Positions 5,559 to 7,647 of a DNA stretch of 7,647 nt are shown here, piece by piece. The notes below the pieces were generated by a model, which saw only the letters and a program-made list of their open reading frames with translations, was not told the origin of the DNA and made no database searches. Origin of the DNA: an uncultured Eubacteriales bacterium (GTDB lineage: Bacteria; Bacillota; Clostridia; Oscillospirales; Acutalibacteraceae). The translations under genes and the position numbers were made by a program. The stretch lies in NCBI GenBank assembly GCA_910580045.1, contig CAJTXF010000095.1, positions 1-7,647 of the forward strand, given 5' to 3'. Position 1 is the stretch's first letter. Each line of letters opens with the position of its first letter.

Positions 5559-7348
5559 TCTGGTGCCTCCTCTGTTTTTGTTTTGGCTGTGCTCACTGCC
5601 GCCAATGCCAGCAGGAGCAAGGCGCCATTCATCAGGTTCAGGGGCCAGAAGTAGCGGAAATCCGACCAGCCAGTGGACAGAAGCAACCCCAGAATATGCC
5701 CGGCAATCGGCGTGATAATAACCCACAGGAAAGCCAGGGGCTCTCTTCTTCCCAGAAGCAGGGACGCCACCACCCACAAACCCAGCAGCGTCCACAGGCC
5801 GCTGCGCCACTGGCTCATGGCAATGATTTGGATATCCCTGCACCATCCGGCCAGAGGTGCCACAATCTTTGTCAGGAAATTGGGCTGGTGAGCTGGATAG
5901 TATTGGTTCCAGTCCTCCCAGCCGTCCATATTGCCGTTATAGTTCACACATCCCATTTTGGTCCCCTCTCCGGGGAAGATGTTCCACAAGGTATCCTCCC
6001 GGGCAGTCACCGCCTGAATCATGCGCAGGGGGTGACGGAAGAAGGTGTCCAGGTAACAACGGATAAACTCGCCTGGAGACACGTCCACCTCATAGGAGCT
6101 GGATGCGTAGTTGGGACGGTACTGAAATTCCTCTGGCTCTCCAAAGGTCAGGGCCCGGACGATTTCCATGGTCTCTGGGGACAAATCCCCGCCAGCGTAG
6201 TATACCCCCAGAATATCCTGACCCAGGCCAATGTACATCCCCCGCCGGCCCACATCCTGCACCTCCAGAGCACTGTATACAGGCCCTTTCACCGTGAGGA
6301 CCAGAGCCGCGGCCAAGCCCAGGGAGGCATAAATCTTCCAGTTCCGAGCCAGGGCCAGGAGCAGAGCCAGGGCAATGCACAGGAAGGGCACCACCCCGTT
6401 CTTCCGCAGGAGATAGATGCCTGTCAGCGCGGCGGCAAGCTCCGCATACACATACCACCTGCCCCGGTATATGTCCTTGTCCAATGTGAGCTTAGCCGCG
6501 GTAATCATGGCCCACAGCAGGCAGAGGGCATAAGGGATGTCCTTCCAGATGGTGTTCAGGTCAATGAAATTGCCTGGTGAAATGCCTGTTACAAACGCCG
6601 TGCCCAAAAGCAGCGCATCCCCCAAGCCCTTCTTCCGCAGGTAGAGAAACAAATCCAGGAACACATAGCCCCAAAGGGCCCATTGGAGGAAAATCACCGG
6701 GTAGGTGGAATCCCACACATGCTGCACAGCCCGCAGAAGCATACAGTAAAAGGCCGGGTGCCAGTCCTCCATGCCCCGCAGATTCTTGGCGTTCTCCACC
6801 ATGCAGGAATAAGTATCCATGCTGGAAATACCCGGGTTAAAGGCAATTAGATGCACTGCGGCAGGAATCAACAGCAGCATAAGGCAGGCTGCGCAGAACC
6901 AGGGCAGGGGCAGCTTTCTCTTTCCCCAGCCAGGGAGGCGCTCCCCTGCCACATGGAGCAGCCAGAGGCCTGTGTTGGTCACTGGGACGAACCACAGCAC
7001 CGCCAGGACAAAAACCGCTACTTTTCGCAGGGAAGGAAGCACATCCAGTGGGAAGATAAAAATTCTCTGACCCACCAGGGCGAAGCCGCCCCAAAGATAC
7101 AGAAACACCAGCAGAGCCTTATGCCAGACTCCGCCGCTGACAGAACGGATATAATCCCGGCGCTGCTGGGGGCAGACCATCACACAGGCGGATAGGGCAA
7201 ACAGCAGCACCTGAGTGGCCTTCTGAAAGGGAGTGCCGGAGCCCGCCATGAACAGGGCACAGAGGGACAGCTCCCCCACCATGTATACACTGTCCCCATA
7301 GCGGGCAAAGCCCTCTCTCAGTTTATTCAGCCAGCCAGTGATGCTCAT
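5555..7348 (-). CDS. Multi-spanning membrane protein, DUF6020 / GT-C-like glycosyltransferase candidate
   Basis: 597 residues with about 13-15 hydrophobic segments and a large hydrophilic part around residues 360-490, probably outside the membrane. Visible motifs are NPGISSMDT (171-179), DWHP (195-198), DLNTIWKDIPYAL (263-275), YLLRKNG (312-318) and FRYFWPL (564-570). In my recollection these match the DUF6020 pattern of P-G-I-x-S-x-D, HP, WKD-P, LR-NG and RY. The acidic first loop is typical of GT-C enzymes that use polyprenyl-phosphate sugars. The start at 7348 has AGGAGG (7361-7356) with a 7-nt spacer. It is first in the operon and is followed by the isomerase with a 4-nt overlap. Catalytic function is inferred. 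Alternatives are a flippase or a polymer-export protein. Confidence 0.75.
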   Translation of the reverse strand: MSITGWLNKLREGFARYGDSVYMVGELSLCALFMAGSGTPFQKATQVLLFALSACVMVCPQQRRDYIRSVSGGVWHKALLVFLYLWGGFALVGQRIFIFPLDVLPSLRKVAVFVLAVLWFVPVTNTGLWLLHVAGERLPGWGKRKLPLPWFCAACLMLLLIPAAVHLIAFNPGISSMDTYSCMVENAKNLRGMEDWHPAFYCMLLRAVQHVWDSTYPVIFLQWALWGYVFLDLFLYLRKKGLGDALLLGTAFVTGISPGNFIDLNTIWKDIPYALCLLWAMITAAKLTLDKDIYRGRWYVYAELAAALTGIYLLRKNGVVPFLCIALALLLALARNWKIYASLGLAAALVLTVKGPVYSALEVQDVGRRGMYIGLGQDILGVYYAGGDLSPETMEIVRALTFGEPEEFQYRPNYASSSYEVDVSPGEFIRCYLDTFFRHPLRMIQAVTAREDTLWNIFPGEGTKMGCVNYNGNMDGWEDWNQYYPAHQPNFLTKIVAPLAGWCRDIQIIAMSQWRSGLWTLLGLWVVASLLLGRREPLAFLWVIITPIAGHILGLLLSTGWSDFRYFWPLNLMNGALLLLALAAVSTAKTKTEEAPE

Positions 7349-7410
7349 TGTAAATCCTCCTCAGCCTTCCCGCTGTCAGGCGAGAAGCGCCTTACTCATT
7401 GTCTTTTTTC

Positions 7411-7439
7411 TTTATAAATATGGCTGCAGGATATGTTTA
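7411..7439 (-). promoter_or_regulatory. Possible second, weaker promoter of the operon
   Basis: On the minus strand TAAACA (7439-7434), 17 nt, then TATAAA (7416-7411). The match is 4 of 6 and 5 of 6. It lies in AT-rich leader DNA, 72 bp or less from the ATG at 7348. It could give a short-leader transcript, or be chance in AT-rich sequence. Confidence 0.35.
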
Positions 7440-7443
7440 TAGC

Positions 7444-7495
7444 TGCGGCAGGCTTTTGGCAGCGCCCTGCGCAAAGGAAAGGGCCGCCCGCCGCC
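7444..7495 (-). promoter_or_regulatory. Structured 5' leader of the operon with competing hairpins
   Basis: In the minus-strand RNA, GGCGGCG (7495-7489) can pair with CGCUGCC (7464-7458), with an inner CCCU/AGGG helix. Alternatively UGCGCAGG (7473-7466) can pair with CCUGCCGCA (7452-7444) with one bulged base. The two share bases 7465-7468 region and cannot form together. No uridine tract follows either on this strand, so it is not a classical attenuator. I recognise no known riboswitch class. Confidence 0.35.
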
Positions 7496-7524
7496 TTTTT
7501 GATAGGCCTGCCTCTCTTTAACAT

Positions 7525-7553
7525 ATTGTAAGGCCCAGGGCCTATAATGTCAA
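7525..7553 (-). promoter_or_regulatory. Main promoter of the three-gene operon with embedded operator
   Basis: On the minus strand TTGACA (7553-7548), a 17-nt spacer and TACAAT (7530-7525). That is 6 of 6 and 5 of 6 matches. Transcription should start near 7518, so the leader to the ATG at 7348 is about 170 nt, far longer than the 25-40 nt leaders elsewhere in the window. The palindrome AGGCCCAGGGCCT (7531-7543) occupies the spacer, so a repressor bound there would block RNA polymerase directly. Confidence 0.8.
7531..7543. repeat. 13-bp palindrome inside the operon promoter, candidate operator
   Basis: AGGCCC and GGGCCT are exact inverted copies around a central A. The element starts directly after the -10 box and fills most of the spacer up to 4 bp from the -35 box. 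It is GC-rich in an AT-rich promoter. Position and symmetry suggest a repressor site; no cognate regulator is identified in the window. Confidence 0.5.
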
Positions 7554-7626
7554 GCCGCCGCTCTGGGAAAGGCATAGGGAGGGATGAAAATTTGGGGAGT
7601 GTCCGTTCCGAGGAGTTTTTCGTGTT

Positions 7627-7647
7627 CCCCCGCCCGTAGGGCGGGGG
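7627..7647. terminator. Strong GC hairpin at the right edge, probable terminator
   Basis: CCCCCGCCC (7627-7635) and GGGCGGGGG (7639-7647) form a perfect 9-bp stem with a 3-nt loop GTA, reaching the last base of the window. On the minus strand no T-tract follows (AACACGAAAAAC). A plus-strand T-tract would lie outside. It may end a gene beyond the right edge. Between it and the operon promoter (7554-7626) I see no gene or RNA. Confidence 0.45.

Noticed and set aside
5559..5846. N-terminal extension of the isomerase gene
   Set aside because: The extension lies inside the upstream gene. The ATG at 5558 has AGGAGG at a 7-nt spacing and begins the first barrel strand of the family.
5696..6580. Long plus-strand open frame opposite the membrane-protein gene
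   Set aside because: Same reason: the composition (many Q, H, P, G) is that of a shadow frame, and the opposite strand has motifs, membrane segments and a strong ribosome-binding site.
7376..7399. Seven-residue leader peptide (MSKALLA) in the operon leader
   Set aside because: No proper Shine-Dalgarno precedes it, it has no run of regulatory codons and no terminator hairpin follows it. It is too short to distinguish from chance.
7458..7500. Plus-strand intrinsic terminator (GC stem followed by TTTTT)
   Set aside because: The stem has a mismatch and a 5-nt asymmetric loop on this strand, and no plus-strand gene or promoter lies upstream. The same bases pair better in the minus-strand leader RNA.
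7543..7548. Plus-strand TATAAT as a promoter
   Set aside because: No acceptable -35 box lies 16-18 bp upstream, and the bases are explained by the minus-strand promoter that covers them.
1..7647. CRISPR arrays, tRNA/rRNA genes, IS elements, toxin-antitoxin or defence genes
   Set aside because: No regularly spaced direct repeats, cloverleaf sequences, transposase motifs, terminal inverted repeats or defence-type domains were seen on either strand.

Overview
The window reads as chromosomal DNA from a GC-rich, low-copy-repeat Firmicute of the Clostridia type, for example an Oscillospiraceae/Lachnospiraceae-like gut anaerobe. The reasons are very strong AGGAGG Shine-Dalgarno sites at regular spacing, consensus sigma-A promoters (TTGACA-N17-TATAAT), a lipoprotein-type substrate-binding protein, a clostridial-style MATE pump and a DUF6020-like membrane protein. 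The species assignment is inference. No tRNA, rRNA, IS element, CRISPR array or phage gene was seen.

Layout from left to right. Positions 1-106 hold a perfect consensus minus-strand promoter that fires out of the left edge. Positions 107-1492 (minus) encode a MATE-family efflux transporter. Positions 1493-1700 are a divergent regulatory region with one promoter for each direction and two inverted repeats between them. Positions 1701-2252 (plus) encode an XRE-family HTH regulator with an unrecognised C-terminal domain. A bidirectional hairpin terminator at 2260-2287 separates it from the convergent minus-strand gene at 2318-3847, a large ABC-type sugar-binding lipoprotein with no permease in the window and its own perfect consensus promoter (3893-3921).

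Positions 3956-7348 (minus) form a tight three-gene operon. In transcription order it encodes a multi-spanning DUF6020/GT-C-like membrane protein, a xylose-isomerase-like TIM-barrel sugar isomerase/epimerase (ATGA overlap) and a soluble DPM-synthase-like GT2 glycosyltransferase (10-nt gap, with the ribosome-binding site touching the upstream stop). Its promoter at 7525-7553 carries a 13-bp palindrome between -35 and -10, and the leader is about 170 nt with potential competing hairpins.

The most interesting reading is that the three-gene operon is a small glycosylation module. The GT2 enzyme would make a polyprenyl-phosphate sugar, the TIM-barrel enzyme would shape the sugar precursor, and the GT-C-like membrane protein would transfer the sugar outside the membrane. 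This is inference from family membership and gene order. The rest is ordinary transport and regulation. The MATE/XRE pair looks like a locally controlled efflux unit.
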